From a candidate division NC10 bacterium CSP1-5 (lineage in GTDB: Bacteria > Methylomirabilota > Methylomirabilia > Methylomirabilales > CSP1-5), in assembly GCA_001443495.1 (NCBI GenBank), contig LDXR01000009.1:1-64000 (forward strand): a stretch of DNA of 64,000 bases, written 5' to 3'. Every line of letters begins with the position of its first letter. Position 1 is the stretch's first letter. This document shows, in pieces, positions 6,918 through 15,663 of this stretch. Under the pieces are notes generated by a model. It saw nothing but the letters and a program-made list of their open reading frames with translations, had not been told where the DNA came from and did not search any database. The translations under genes and the position numbers were made by a program.

Positions 6918-8198
6918 ATGGCCAAGATCAAAGGGCTGAAGTGCCGCGAGTGCGGTCGCCCCTATCCGGCCGAGCCGCTGCATGTCTGCGAATTCTGCTT
7001 TGGGCCGCTCGAAGTCGAGTACGATTACGCGACCCTGCAGAAGATCGTCACTCGGAAGCGGATCGAGGCCGGCCCGCCGAGCATGTGGCGGTATCGCGAC
7101 CTGCTCCCCGTTGACGAGGAGCGGCCGGTGGGGAGCCACTGCGGCATGACCCCCCTGATCCGCGCGAGGAACCTGGCCGACGCCTTGGGAGCCAAGGAGG
7201 TGTACATCAAGAACGATGCGGTCTGCCATCCCACCCTCTCGTTCAAGGATCGGGTGGTGGCGGTCGCGGTGACCAAGGCGATGGAATTCGGCTTCACCGT
7301 GGTCGCCTGCGCCTCGACAGGCAACCTGGCCAACTCCGTCGCCGCCCATGCGGCCGAGGCGAGGCTGAAGAGTTTCATCTTTATCCCGGCCGACCTGGAG
7401 CAGGGAAAGATCGTCGGCACCCTGATCTATGACCCGGTGCTGGTGGCCGTGGATGGCAACTACGACGAGGTCAACCGCCTCTGCAGCGAGGTGGCCGATA
7501 AATATGGCTGGGCCTTTGTGAATATCAACATCCGGCCGTACTATGCGGAGGGGTCCAAGAGCTTCGGCTACGAGATTGTCGAGCAGCTCGGCTGGCGCAC
7601 GCCCCGACATATCGTGGTCCCAGCGGCCGGTGGGTCGCTCGTCACGAAGATCTGGAAGGGGCTCAAGGAGTTTCACGGGTTGGGATTGATCCCGGACTGT
7701 GCAACCCGGATGCATGTGGCCCAGGCAGCGGGAAGCAGTCCCATCGTGACGGCCATTCGCAACCGGTCCGAGACCATTCGGCCGGTCCGCCCCAACACGA
7801 TTTGCAAATCGTTGGCCATCGGCAATCCGGCAGACGGATACTATGCGTACAAGGCGGTCGAGGAGAGTCGGGGATCCGCCGCGGATCCCAGCGATGACGA
7901 GATCATTGCCGGGATGGCCCTCCTCGCCGCAACCGAGGGGGTCTTCACTGAAACCGCCGGTGGGGTCACCGTCGCCGCCGCCAAGCGGCTGCTGGAGGAC
8001 GGCGTCATCCCCCGCGACGAGAGCGTCGTGCTCTCGATCACCGGAAACGGGCTCAAGACACAGGAGGTGGTGGGAGGCGTGCTCAAGCCACCCCTTTCCA
8101 TCAAGCCGACTTTAAAATCGTTTGACGCGGTGATCGCCGAACGGCCGGATCTCGGGGCCGATGTCGTGTCCAGAGCTTCGAACACCCGTCGTGGATAG
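6918..8198 (+). CDS. thrC: Threonine-synthase-like PLP enzyme
   Basis: The 426-residue protein begins with a zinc-ribbon (C9-x2-C12, C24-x2-C27), followed by the fold-type II PLP domain. The Schiff-base lysine is K110 in T-L-S-F-K-D-R, the cofactor phosphate loop is seen in A-A-G-G-S, and the C-terminal I-T-G-N-G-L-K is typical of threonine synthase. Threonine synthase converts O-phosphohomoserine to threonine. Placement behind a SAM-I riboswitch, with a NIL protein before and a sulfur-carrier-like protein after, is unusual for that role. The enzyme could instead accept a sulfur nucleophile and make homocysteine. Family assignment is firm; the alternative reaction is inference. RBS: CAGGAGG before ATG 6918. 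Confidence 0.85.
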   Translation: MAKIKGLKCRECGRPYPAEPLHVCEFCFGPLEVEYDYATLQKIVTRKRIEAGPPSMWRYRDLLPVDEERPVGSHCGMTPLIRARNLADALGAKEVYIKNDAVCHPTLSFKDRVVAVAVTKAMEFGFTVVACASTGNLANSVAAHAAEARLKSFIFIPADLEQGKIVGTLIYDPVLVAVDGNYDEVNRLCSEVADKYGWAFVNINIRPYYAEGSKSFGYEIVEQLGWRTPRHIVVPAAGGSLVTKIWKGLKEFHGLGLIPDCATRMHVAQAAGSSPIVTAIRNRSETIRPVRPNTICKSLAIGNPADGYYAYKAVEESRGSAADPSDDEIIAGMALLAATEGVFTETAGGVTVAAAKRLLEDGVIPRDESVVLSITGNGLKTQEVVGGVLKPPLSIKPTLKSFDAVIAERPDLGADVVSRASNTRRG

Positions 8199-8213
8199 GG
8201 GAGGGAGAACCGC

Positions 8214-8489
8214 ATGAGCGTCCTCGTCCGGATTCCGACACCCCTCCGAACACTGACCAACGGACAGGCCGAAGTTCACGCAGAAGGGAGCTCTATCCGG
8301 GAGCTGATCGAGAACCTGGAGGGGCGTTACAAAGGATTGAAAGAACGGCTCTGTGAGGGGAAGGACATCCGCCGCTTCATTAATGTCTACGTGAACGAAG
8401 AGGATATCCGATTCCTCCAGGGGACTGCAACCCCGCTGAAACCCGGAGACCGGGTTTCCATCGTTCCCGCCATCGCCGGAGGGAAATAG
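8214..8489 (+). CDS. ThiS/MoaD-family ubiquitin-like sulfur carrier ending in GGK
   Basis: The 91-residue protein has the beta-grasp pattern of MoaD/CysO: an internal 'V-N-E-E-D-I-R' and '[10 protein letters not shown]' leading to a C-terminal Ala-Gly-Gly-Lys. Such carriers receive sulfur as a thiocarboxylate on the terminal Gly-Gly after E1-type adenylation. Here one Lys follows the GG, so a peptidase would have to remove it first, as with HcyS-Ala in Wolinella. It lies 15 bases after the thrC-like gene and is followed by a strong terminator, closing the riboswitch operon. No E1 or JAMM peptidase gene is in this window. Confidence 0.85.
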   Translation: MSVLVRIPTPLRTLTNGQAEVHAEGSSIRELIENLEGRYKGLKERLCEGKDIRRFINVYVNEEDIRFLQGTATPLKPGDRVSIVPAIAGGK

Positions 8490-8514
8490 GTCGATTCATC
8501 CCAACGGATATACA

Positions 8515-8556
8515 GGCCAAGTGTCAGGCCGAGATCCTGACACTTGGCCTTTTTTT
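8515..8556 (+). terminator. Strong Rho-independent terminator after the riboswitch operon
   Basis: A perfect 14-base stem (8515-8528 with 8536-8549) and a seven-base loop are followed by seven T. It ends the NIL-thrC-ThiS transcript. Confidence 0.93.
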
Positions 8557-8633
8557 CTCAGAAGGTGGTCGCTTGGTCTGGGTTTTGCAGAACGGTTGCG
8601 ACGCGTGAATCACAAAGAAAGGGGGTAAGAGAG

Positions 8634-8798
8634 GTGCATCGAAAGGGACACAACCCGAAGGCGTGGTACGAGCGGGAGGAGCGTCGTGGCCTCAAGCGGC
8701 CTCAGCCCAGACGGACGCGCAAGGAGAGAGACAGGGACGGGTCGAAAGGCGGCGGAGGGAGAACCACCCCGGAGGAATGGTGGGAGAAAAACTCTTGA
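8634..8798 (+). CDS. Small basic protein, unknown
   Basis: GTG 8634 follows AAAGGGGGT by a suitable distance and opens a 54-codon frame; an in-frame ATG at 8544 would overlap the terminator. The product is very basic, with R-K-G-H-N-P-K at the start and W-W-E-K-N-S at the end, and has no recognised domain. It may bind nucleic acid, or it may not be a gene at all. The GGAGGAATGG motif inside the frame near 8771 leads to no long ORF. Confidence 0.35.
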   Translation: MHRKGHNPKAWYEREERRGLKRPQPRRTRKERDRDGSKGGGGRTTPEEWWEKNS

Positions 8799-8837
8799 CA
8801 TACGCGCTTGCCTTCCCGCATCTTTGGTATCAGGGCG

Positions 8838-8855
8838 ATCGAATCAGCGCTCGAT
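8838..8855. promoter_or_regulatory. Palindrome upstream of the acyl-CoA operon
   Basis: ATCGA (8838-8842) and TCGAT (8851-8855) are inverted around eight bases. The site lies about 90 bases before the 24-codon leader ORF and could be an operator. No regulator gene lies nearby to support this. Confidence 0.25.
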
Positions 8856-8878
8856 TAATCTCCCTGCAGCCCATCCTC

Positions 8879-8893
8879 TATTATTATTATTAT
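8879..8893. repeat. (TAT)5 microsatellite
   Basis: Five perfect TAT units lie in the leader of the acyl-CoA operon. Such tracts can change length by slippage. The unit does not lie inside a recognised coding region. Confidence 0.8.
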
Positions 8894-8945
8894 CTGATCT
8901 ACCAGGGCATCTTTTCGCGGTGACGGATCTGGTCCTTGGAGGATC

Positions 8946-9020
8946 ATGAACCACTCAAGCGTCAAAGAGCCCTCCCGTCGAACCGAAGGTTCCCTCATTA
9001 AAGTATTGGATGAACAATGA
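8946..9020 (+). CDS. 24-residue leader ORF coupled to the hydroxyacyl-CoA dehydrogenase
   Basis: ATG 8946 is preceded by GGAGGA at 8938-8943 and encodes 24 residues. Its stop overlaps the start of the next gene in an ATGA junction (9017-9020). This arrangement suggests translational coupling. The peptide is hydrophilic with no run of one amino acid, so classical attenuation is not obvious. The GGAGG spacing is short (three bases), which weakens the call. Confidence 0.4.
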   Translation: MNHSSVKEPSRRTEGSLIKVLDEQ

Positions 9021-9898
9021 CAAGCGAACTAGCGCTGAAGACGGATATTAAGGTCATCGGCGTGGTCGGGGGTGGAACTATGGGCCACGGCATCAGTCAG
9101 GTGGCCCTGCAGTCTGGATTACAGGTCCTCCTGCACGATCTGGAAGAGGCCATCCTGAAGCGGGCCCGAGAGCGTATTGCGGCAGGCCTGGCCAAGGGGG
9201 TGAGGCGAAGAAAGTTCGGCGAGGACGAAAAGGCAGAGATGCTCAAGGGGCTCGTCCTCACGATCACCCCGTTGGATCTATCCGCCGCCGACTTTGTGAT
9301 CGAGGCGGTTACCGAGGACCTGGCCGTCAAGCGGACCCTGTTCCAGCACCTGGACCGGATCGCGAGCCCCGAAGTCATCCTGGCCACCAACACCTCTTCA
9401 CTCCCCATTACAAAAATCGCCTCGGCGACCTCCCGGCCATCCCAGGTTATCGGCATGCACTTCTTCAACCCGGTCCCGCTGATGCCGCTGGTCGAGGTGA
9501 TCCGCGGGCTCGCCACCGCCGACGCGACGGTCACGGCTACGGTCCGGCTGGCAGAGCGACTCGGGAAGACACCGGTTGAGGTCCGCGACAGTCCCGGCTT
9601 CATATCGAGCCGCATCCTCGCATCCATGGTCAACGAAGCGTGCTATCTTCTGATGGAGGGGGTCGGTACCGCCGAGGCCATCGACACCGTGATGAAGCTC
9701 GGGGCCAACCATCCGATGGGCCCGTTGGCGCTCGGCGATCTGATCGGCCTGGACGTCTGCTTGGCCGTCATGCGGACGCTGTACGAGGGGATCGGCGATC
9801 CCAAGTACCGTCCCTGCCCCCTGCTGGTCCAGATGGTGGACGCGGGGTATCTGGGGCGAAAGAGCGGGCGGGGGTTTTACACCTACGAGAAGGGCTAG
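9017..9898 (+). CDS. hbd: 3-hydroxyacyl-CoA (3-hydroxybutyryl-CoA) dehydrogenase
   Basis: The 293-residue protein oxidises 3-hydroxyacyl-CoA to 3-ketoacyl-CoA with NAD, or the reverse. The N-terminal Rossmann motif is G-V-V-G-G-G-T-M-G-H-G-I. 'T-N-T-S-S-L' and 'G-M-H-F-F-N-P-V' with its catalytic His follow, and the C-terminal domain contains 'G-P-L-A-L-G-D-L-I-G-L-D' and ends G-R-K-S-G-R-G-F-Y-T-Y. Length matches stand-alone Hbd proteins rather than the FadB fusion. The ATGA overlap with a 24-codon leader and the four-base gap to the next gene indicate an operon for short-chain acyl-CoA turnover. Confidence 0.93.
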   Translation: MTSELALKTDIKVIGVVGGGTMGHGISQVALQSGLQVLLHDLEEAILKRARERIAAGLAKGVRRRKFGEDEKAEMLKGLVLTITPLDLSAADFVIEAVTEDLAVKRTLFQHLDRIASPEVILATNTSSLPITKIASATSRPSQVIGMHFFNPVPLMPLVEVIRGLATADATVTATVRLAERLGKTPVEVRDSPGFISSRILASMVNEACYLLMEGVGTAEAIDTVMKLGANHPMGPLALGDLIGLDVCLAVMRTLYEGIGDPKYRPCPLLVQMVDAGYLGRKSGRGFYTYEKG

Positions 9899-9902
9899 CG
9901 AC

Positions 9903-10685
9903 GTGGAGTACGCGCATCTCATCTACGAAGCGGCTTCCGGGATCGCCACCATCACGCTGAACCGCCCGAAGGTCATGAACGCCCTGAGCCTGGCGCTGCT
10001 TCGGGAGCTCCTGCAGGCCGCCACCCGGGCCGAAGGCAATCCCGCCATCCGTGTCCTGATTGTTACCGGCGCCGGCGAGAAGGCCTTTGCCGCCGGAGCA
10101 GATATCCCTGCCTTCAGGGACATGGGCGCGGCAGAGGGGTTGAGCTTTCTGAACGAGGTCCAGGCCGTGATGAACGGGATCGAACGACTGAAGAAACCGG
10201 TCCTGGCCGCCGTGAACGGGTATGCGCTGGGCGCCGGCTGTGAGCTGGCCATGGCCTGCGACATGATCTATGCGGCCGAGACGGCGAAGTTCGGCCTGCC
10301 GGAGGTGAATCTGGGGATCATCCCGGGGGCGGGGGGCACCCAGCGCCTCCCCCGTCGTGTCGGAGGTGCACGGGCGAAGGAATTGATTTATACCGGCGAG
10401 ATGATCGACGCGCAGGAGGCGTACCGGATCGGCCTGGTGAATCGGGTGTTCCCTGCCCCAGAGCTCATGGCCGGGACGAGGACGCTGGCCGAAAAGATCG
10501 CCCTCAAGGGGGCGGGTGCGATCGCATCCGCCAAGACGGCTATCACCGAGGGGGCGGACCTCGATCTCAAGCGGGCACTGGCGCTCGAGGCCAAGGCCTG
10601 CGCGCTGTGCTTTGACACCGAGGACAAGGCAGAAGGGGTGAGCGCCTTCCTCGAGAAGCGGGAGCCCCGCTTCAAGGGAAGATAG
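9903..10685 (+). CDS. Enoyl-CoA hydratase (crotonase family)
   Basis: A GTG start four bases after the previous stop gives 260 residues. The crotonase oxyanion-hole regions are present: 'A-F-A-A-G-A-D-I' near residue 62 and '[11 protein letters not shown]' near 106. The two catalytic glutamates of classical hydratases are seen in 'C-E-L-A-M-A-C-D' and '[11 protein letters not shown]'. It should hydrate crotonyl-CoA-type substrates to 3-hydroxyacyl-CoA, directly feeding the upstream dehydrogenase. Confidence 0.92.
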   Translation: MEYAHLIYEAASGIATITLNRPKVMNALSLALLRELLQAATRAEGNPAIRVLIVTGAGEKAFAAGADIPAFRDMGAAEGLSFLNEVQAVMNGIERLKKPVLAAVNGYALGAGCELAMACDMIYAAETAKFGLPEVNLGIIPGAGGTQRLPRRVGGARAKELIYTGEMIDAQEAYRIGLVNRVFPAPELMAGTRTLAEKIALKGAGAIASAKTAITEGADLDLKRALALEAKACALCFDTEDKAEGVSAFLEKREPRFKGR

Positions 10686-10697
10686 GCGGGGAAAGGC

Positions 10698-11837
10698 ATG
10701 GATCTCGGGTTGAGCCCACGGCAGGAGATGTTTCGGGACATGGTCCGGGACTTTGCCGAGAAAGAGGTGGCGCCCCGGGCCGCCGCCGTCGATGCAGAGG
10801 CGCGTTTCCCCGCCCAGACAATCAGGATGATGGGAGAGCTCGGCCTCATGGGGGTCGCCATCCCGGAAGAGTATGGCGGAGCGGGCGGCGATATGATCTG
10901 CTACGTTATCGCCATCGAGGAGATCAGTCGCGCCTGCGCCTCCACGGGGGTTATCATGTCGATCAACAACTCCATGGTCTGCGACCTTATCCACAAGTTC
11001 GGCGATGAGCGGCAGAAGCGACGCTTCCTGATCCCTCTCGCCCGAGGTGAGCAGCTGGGCTGCTTTTGCCTGAGCGAGCCCGACGCCGGCTCCGATTCGG
11101 GCAATCTGCGCGTTACGGCGACGGCCGAAGGCGATCACTTCGTCCTGAACGGAGTCAAGAATTTCATCACGAACGGCCGCGAGGCGGATATCGCCATCGT
11201 GTTCGCCACGGTCGACCGCCAACTCAAGCACAAGGGGATCTCTGCCCTGGTCGTCGAGAAGGGGACGCCGGGATTTCAGGTGCTCAAGGAGGAGAACAAG
11301 CTGGGGATCCGGGGCAGCAGCACGTGCCAGCTTCTCTTCGAGCAGTGCCGCGTCCCCCGGGAGAACCTCCTGGGAGAGATCGGCGAGGGCTTCAGGATCG
11401 CGATGGTCTCCCTCGACGGAGGCCGGATCGGGATCGCCGCGCAGGCGGTCGGAATCGCCCGGGCGGCCCTCGAGGCGTCTCTTCAGTACGCCCGGGGCCG
11501 CGTCCAGTTTGGAAGACCCATCGCTGCCTTTCAGGCTATCCAGTTCCTCCTCGCGGACATGGCGATCCGCATCGATGCGGCCCGTCTGCTCACCTACCGG
11601 GCCGCCTCTCTGAGAGATGGCGGGGTCCCATGCACCAGGGAGAGCTCGATGGCCAAGCTCTCTGCGTCGGAGGCCGCCATGTGGGTGACCACCAAGGCCA
11701 TCCAGATCTACGGGGGATACGGGTATATCACCGACTACCCGGTCGAGCGCCACTTCCGGGACGCGAAGGTCACCGAGATTTACGAAGGGACTTCAGAGAT
11801 TCAACGGCTGGTCATCGCCGGACATCTCCTGGGATAG
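10698..11837 (+). CDS. Acyl-CoA dehydrogenase, short-chain type
   Basis: The 379-residue flavoprotein introduces the alpha-beta double bond into acyl-CoA. Signature features are 'C-F-C-L-S-E-P-D-A-G-S-D' near residue 125, 'N-G-V-K-N-F-I-T-N-G' near 150 and 'Q-I-Y-G-G-Y-G-Y' near 338. The catalytic base region 'Y-E-G-T-S-E-I-Q' (Glu near 367) matches the butyryl/short-chain group. Electrons should pass to the ETF encoded immediately downstream. The gap to the previous gene is 12 bases. Confidence 0.93.
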   Translation: MDLGLSPRQEMFRDMVRDFAEKEVAPRAAAVDAEARFPAQTIRMMGELGLMGVAIPEEYGGAGGDMICYVIAIEEISRACASTGVIMSINNSMVCDLIHKFGDERQKRRFLIPLARGEQLGCFCLSEPDAGSDSGNLRVTATAEGDHFVLNGVKNFITNGREADIAIVFATVDRQLKHKGISALVVEKGTPGFQVLKEENKLGIRGSSTCQLLFEQCRVPRENLLGEIGEGFRIAMVSLDGGRIGIAAQAVGIARAALEASLQYARGRVQFGRPIAAFQAIQFLLADMAIRIDAARLLTYRAASLRDGGVPCTRESSMAKLSASEAAMWVTTKAIQIYGGYGYITDYPVERHFRDAKVTEIYEGTSEIQRLVIAGHLLG

Positions 11838-11860
11838 CCCCTGAAAGAATCGGGGACGTG

Positions 11861-12658
11861 ATGCGCATCGTTGTGTGTGTCAAACAGATCATCGACCCGG
11901 AGCTTCCCGCCAGTCAGTTCCGCATCGATGCGTCCTCCAATCGTCAGCGGCCGAATGGCCACCCCCTGGTCATCAGCCCGTATGATGAGAACGCCCTGGA
12001 GGTCGCCCTCAGGCTCAAGGAGAAGGCGGGCGGCACGGTGGCGGTGGTGAGTGCGGGGGAGCCGTCGGCGATCAGCGCCCTTCGCAAAGGACTGGCCATG
12101 GGGGCGGACGAGGCCGCCTTGATCAGCGACCCCGCCCTCGACGGATCGGATGCCTTCGGCCTCGCCGCCGCCCTGGCCCGCGGGATACAGAAACTCGGCA
12201 TCCCCGATCTGGTCCTGTGCGGCTGTGAGTCCGGGGACTGGGCCGACAGGACCGTGGGTCCCATCCTGGCCGAGGCGCTCAATATCCCATGCGTCTCCTT
12301 TGTGGCCCAGGTGGACGGAGAGGACGGCCGGCTGCGCATGCGGCGCGTCGTGGAGGAGGGCTACGAGGTTTGGGAGGGCGCGCCACCTCTGTTGCTGACC
12401 ATCCTCAGTCACGAGTCGAATATCCCCAGGTATCCGAAGGTCAAGGACATCATGACCGCGTCCCGGCGATCGATCCCGACGTGGTCAGCCGCCGACCTGG
12501 GCGTCGAGGCCGGTGATATTGGTAAGGCGGCCATCCGAACAGAGGTCCAACAGCTCACGCTTCCGAGTCGAGAGTCCCGCTGTGAGCTCATGGACGGCGA
12601 GCCGGCGCAGCAGGTCACGACCCTGATCACGAAACTCCGCGAACGGAAGGCCATCTAG
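11861..12658 (+). CDS. etfB: Electron transfer flavoprotein beta subunit
   Basis: The 265-residue protein starts at ATG 11861 (M-R-I-V-V-C-V-K-Q-I). An open frame extends far upstream on this strand but is only the shadow of the acyl-CoA dehydrogenase gene. EtfB features include 'N-P-Y/S-P-Y-D-E-N-A-L-E' (residues 42-52), 'M-G-A-D-E-A' and the AMP/FAD-site stretch 'G-C-E-S-G-D-W-A-D' with 'G-P-I-L-A-E-A-L'. EtfB pairs with EtfA, encoded two bases later, to carry electrons from acyl-CoA dehydrogenases to the membrane. Confidence 0.95.
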   Translation: MRIVVCVKQIIDPELPASQFRIDASSNRQRPNGHPLVISPYDENALEVALRLKEKAGGTVAVVSAGEPSAISALRKGLAMGADEAALISDPALDGSDAFGLAAALARGIQKLGIPDLVLCGCESGDWADRTVGPILAEALNIPCVSFVAQVDGEDGRLRMRRVVEEGYEVWEGAPPLLLTILSHESNIPRYPKVKDIMTASRRSIPTWSAADLGVEAGDIGKAAIRTEVQQLTLPSRESRCELMDGEPAQQVTTLITKLRERKAI

Positions 12659-12660
12659 CC

Positions 12661-13641
12661 ATGCCCGGTATCTTCGTCTTCGGCACGATCGAGAACGGGA
12701 TCCCGTCCCGCTCGACCCTGGAGCTCTTGACCGGCGCACAAAGACTCGCTGCGGGGCTTCAGGAAGGTGTCTCGGTCGGACTCCTGGGGCCAGGGGATGG
12801 GGCGTCGCTGTACCGTTACGGGGTCGAAGCCGTCTACCGGGCCAATGATCCGCTCCTGAAGGAATATCAGGCGGATCTCTACCTGCTGGCGCTCCAGCGG
12901 ATCGCCCAGGCCGCCGGCGCCAAGGTGCTCCTGTTGCCCGGAGACTCTCTGGGCCGGGACCTCGCCGCTCGCCTCGCCTTTCGCCTCAAGGCAGGCGTCG
13001 TCACGGACGTGATCGAGATCGACATCGAGGGCCCCGAAAAGATGCCGCGCTTCACACGCCCCGTGTACGGGGGCAAGGCGGCGGCGGTCATCGTTCCCAA
13101 ACGCTTTCCCGTCGTGGTCACCCTGAAGCCCCGGACCTTCGATCCCGCTGGACCCATGGGGCAGGGGAAAGGGAAGGAGGTCCCGGTCGAGATCTCATTG
13201 GATCCGGCCCAGGCCCGCACCCGAATGGCGGAGCGGGTCCAGGAGGAGACGACAGGGGTCAAACTCGAGGATGCACCGGCGGTGGTTTCCGGTGGCCGTG
13301 GACTCGGAGGGCCCGAGGGCTTTACCCTCCTGGTAGAGTTAGCCCGCGTCCTCAAGGGGGCGGTGGGGGCGTCCCGGGCTGCGACCGATGCCGGGTGGGT
13401 TCCCTCATCGATGCAGGTGGGCCAGACCGGCAAAACCGTCAGCCCGGATCTGTATATCGCCGTGGGCATCTCGGGTGCAACCCAACATGTCGCGGGGATC
13501 AGCGGCGCCAAGACCATTGTGGCCATCAACGCCGATCCGGAGGCCCCCATCTTCAAGGTGGCGCACCTGGGGATCGTGGGCGATTACAAGGCCATTCTCC
13601 CTCCCTTGATTGCGAAGTGCCGGGAGCTCATGGGGAGTTGA
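12661..13641 (+). CDS. etfA: Electron transfer flavoprotein alpha subunit
   Basis: The protein has 326 residues. The C-terminal FAD domain carries 'G-R-G-L-G' (near 217), '[11 protein letters not shown]' , 'Q-V-G-Q-T-G-K-T-V' and 'G-I-S-G-A-T-Q-H' with 'A-I-N-x-D-P-x-A-P-I-F'. These are the binding motifs of EtfA. With etfB (two-base gap) it forms the soluble heterodimer that accepts electrons from the two acyl-CoA dehydrogenases here. The next gene encodes the membrane acceptor. Confidence 0.95.
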   Translation: MPGIFVFGTIENGIPSRSTLELLTGAQRLAAGLQEGVSVGLLGPGDGASLYRYGVEAVYRANDPLLKEYQADLYLLALQRIAQAAGAKVLLLPGDSLGRDLAARLAFRLKAGVVTDVIEIDIEGPEKMPRFTRPVYGGKAAAVIVPKRFPVVVTLKPRTFDPAGPMGQGKGKEVPVEISLDPAQARTRMAERVQEETTGVKLEDAPAVVSGGRGLGGPEGFTLLVELARVLKGAVGASRAATDAGWVPSSMQVGQTGKTVSPDLYIAVGISGATQHVAGISGAKTIVAINADPEAPIFKVAHLGIVGDYKAILPPLIAKCRELMGS

Positions 13642-13644
13642 AGC

Positions 13645-15618
13645 ATGGAGCGAATCCCTTCGCGGGAGATCTACTGGAACATCCCGGAGCACCTGCTGCT
13701 CTACGTTCTGCTCCTGCCTTTCCTCGCTGTCTTCCTGTATGGGTGCTATCGACGCTTTGGTGCTCTCCTGCTGGGCAGGAAGGGGGTACGGCTTGGTCAG
13801 CCGAAGGAGCGCCTGAAGGCCTTCGTGTCCCAGGCCGTCCTGCAAGGGCGAATCGCCACGGAGCGGTATTCAGGGGTCATGCATCTCAGCCTTTCCTGGG
13901 GATTTCTCGTCCTCTTCATCGCCACCACCCTCGTTGCTTTTCAAGACTACTTCGGCCTTCCCGTCCTCCAGGGTCGCTTCTACCTTTATTTCATGTCACT
14001 CACCGTGGACCTCTTCGGCGTCGCGGCGCTCTTGGGGACGTTGATGGCCGTCCTCCGGCGCTTCCTCCGTCCTCCGGCCCGCCTGGTGGAGCCACGGCAC
14101 GCCGACGGTTTCGGCTGGCTCCTCCTCCTCTTCCTCGCTGTCCTGGTGACCGGATTCCTCGTCGAGGGGCTCCGGATCATGGCGACGGCCGACCCCTGGG
14201 GGCCGTGGTCACCCGGAGGGTGGGTGACCGCGCTCCTCTTCCGGGGCGTGGGTGTCGAGTATGCACGGGCCTTTCACCAGGTCCTCTGGTGGGTGCATGC
14301 CGCCCTGTCGTTCGGCTTCATTGCAGCGATCCCCTATACCGGCGTGCTACATCTCCTCACCGCGCCTGCCAACATCTTCCTGCGGAACCTTGAGCCCTCG
14401 GGCATCGCAAGCCCCTTGGCGGTCGATGCAGAGAAGCTCGGGGCCTCTTCGATTCGGGATTTCTCATGGAAAGCGCTTTTGGATCTATACGCCTGCACCG
14501 AGTGCGGCCGATGCCAGGCTGCCTGCCCCGCCTGGACCACGGGCAAGCCCCTCACCCCCAAAGGCATCATCCTCGATCTCCGGGACCACCTCACCAAGGT
14601 GCACCGGGGGGAGGAGACGCGGCGCATGGTGGGCGAGGTGATCTCCGAGGATGCGCTGTGGGCCTGTACGACGTGCGGGGCGTGTCATGAGGCCTGTCCG
14701 GTCCTGATCGAGCCGATCCCCAAGATCCTGGAGATGCGCCGGCACCTGGTGATGGAAGAGGCGACCTTTCCGGATCAGATGCAGGAGACCCTCCGGAGCC
14801 TGGAGACGCGCGGGCATCCCTACAAGGGGGTGAGCGCGGGACGGACCGACTGGACCAAAGGGTTGCGGATCCCCGAGGCGGCAAAGCTCAAGGAGGTCGA
14901 GCTCCTCTTCTGGGTGGGCTGCGCGGGCGCCTTTGATGAGCGAGGGCAGCAGGTCACCCGGGCGATGGCGCAGGTGCTCGAGGCGGCGGAAGTGGAGTTT
15001 GCGATCTTGGGCAATGAAGAGCGGTGCACCGGAGATCCGGCCCGGCGGATCGGGAACGAGTATCTCTTTCAACTCTTCGCCCAGGAGAATATCGCGACGC
15101 TCAATCGCTACCGGGTGAAGAAGATCGTGACCACCTGCCCGCACTGCTTCAATACGATGAAGAACGAGTATGGCCAGTTCGGCGGGGAGTTCGACGTGGT
15201 CCACCACAGCCAGTTCATCGCCCACCTGCTGCGGGAGGGGCACCTGGTCCTGCAAAAGCGATTCAGCGGGACGGTGGCCTTTCACGATCCGTGCTACCTT
15301 GGCCGCCACAACGGCATCTACGATGACCCGCGGTCGGTGATCGGTCACCTCGGGGGGCTCAAGCAGGTGGAGATGCCCCGATGTCGCGAGAAGGGGTTCT
15401 GCTGCGGCGCCGGCGGCGGACTGATGTGGATCGAGGAGCGGATCGGCAAGCGGGTGAATCTCGAGCGAACGGACGAGCTCCTGCAGACCGGGGCGGCGGT
15501 GGTGGCCACGGCCTGCCCGTTCTGCCTGACGATGATGACCGACGGCATTACCGTGCGCGGGAAGAGCCTCGCGGTCAAGGCGTTAGACCTGGCGGAACTG
15601 GTAGTCCGCGCGCTCTGA
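13645..15618 (+). CDS. Membrane FeS oxidoreductase, ETF:(methyl)menaquinone oxidoreductase type
   Basis: The 657-residue protein begins three bases after etfA. The first 250 residues hold about five to six membrane spans of the NarI-like cytochrome b type. Two 4Fe-4S motifs follow, '[12 protein letters not shown]' near 285 and '[12 protein letters not shown]' near 340. The C-terminal half has two CCG domains; the last shows 'F-C-C-G-A-G-G-G'. This layout is that of the DUF224/HdrD-like partner of ETF, described as EMO in Geobacter and syntrophs. It should move electrons from ETF to a quinone in the inner membrane. Confidence 0.88.
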   Translation: MERIPSREIYWNIPEHLLLYVLLLPFLAVFLYGCYRRFGALLLGRKGVRLGQPKERLKAFVSQAVLQGRIATERYSGVMHLSLSWGFLVLFIATTLVAFQDYFGLPVLQGRFYLYFMSLTVDLFGVAALLGTLMAVLRRFLRPPARLVEPRHADGFGWLLLLFLAVLVTGFLVEGLRIMATADPWGPWSPGGWVTALLFRGVGVEYARAFHQVLWWVHAALSFGFIAAIPYTGVLHLLTAPANIFLRNLEPSGIASPLAVDAEKLGASSIRDFSWKALLDLYACTECGRCQAACPAWTTGKPLTPKGIILDLRDHLTKVHRGEETRRMVGEVISEDALWACTTCGACHEACPVLIEPIPKILEMRRHLVMEEATFPDQMQETLRSLETRGHPYKGVSAGRTDWTKGLRIPEAAKLKEVELLFWVGCAGAFDERGQQVTRAMAQVLEAAEVEFAILGNEERCTGDPARRIGNEYLFQLFAQENIATLNRYRVKKIVTTCPHCFNTMKNEYGQFGGEFDVVHHSQFIAHLLREGHLVLQKRFSGTVAFHDPCYLGRHNGIYDDPRSVIGHLGGLKQVEMPRCREKGFCCGAGGGLMWIEERIGKRVNLERTDELLQTGAAVVATACPFCLTMMTDGITVRGKSLAVKALDLAELVVRAL

Positions 15619-15663
15619 CGAGTGAAGAATTCAGGACTGAGGGATGAGGGGTTGGAGGTAGGC

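Noticed and set aside
8795-8823. TTGACA at 8795 as promoter of the hbd operon
   Set aside because: It overlaps the stop of a possible small gene and the box 17 bases later (GCATCT) is poor.
9768-11753. A 661-codon open frame on the - strand across the enoyl-CoA hydratase and acyl-CoA dehydrogenase genes
   Set aside because: It lies entirely opposite well-conserved + strand enzymes and is explained by GC-rich third codon positions; the translation has no recognisable motif.
11066-11860. A long upstream extension of the etfB frame
   Set aside because: The region is the acyl-CoA dehydrogenase gene in another frame; EtfB homology begins at ATG 11861.
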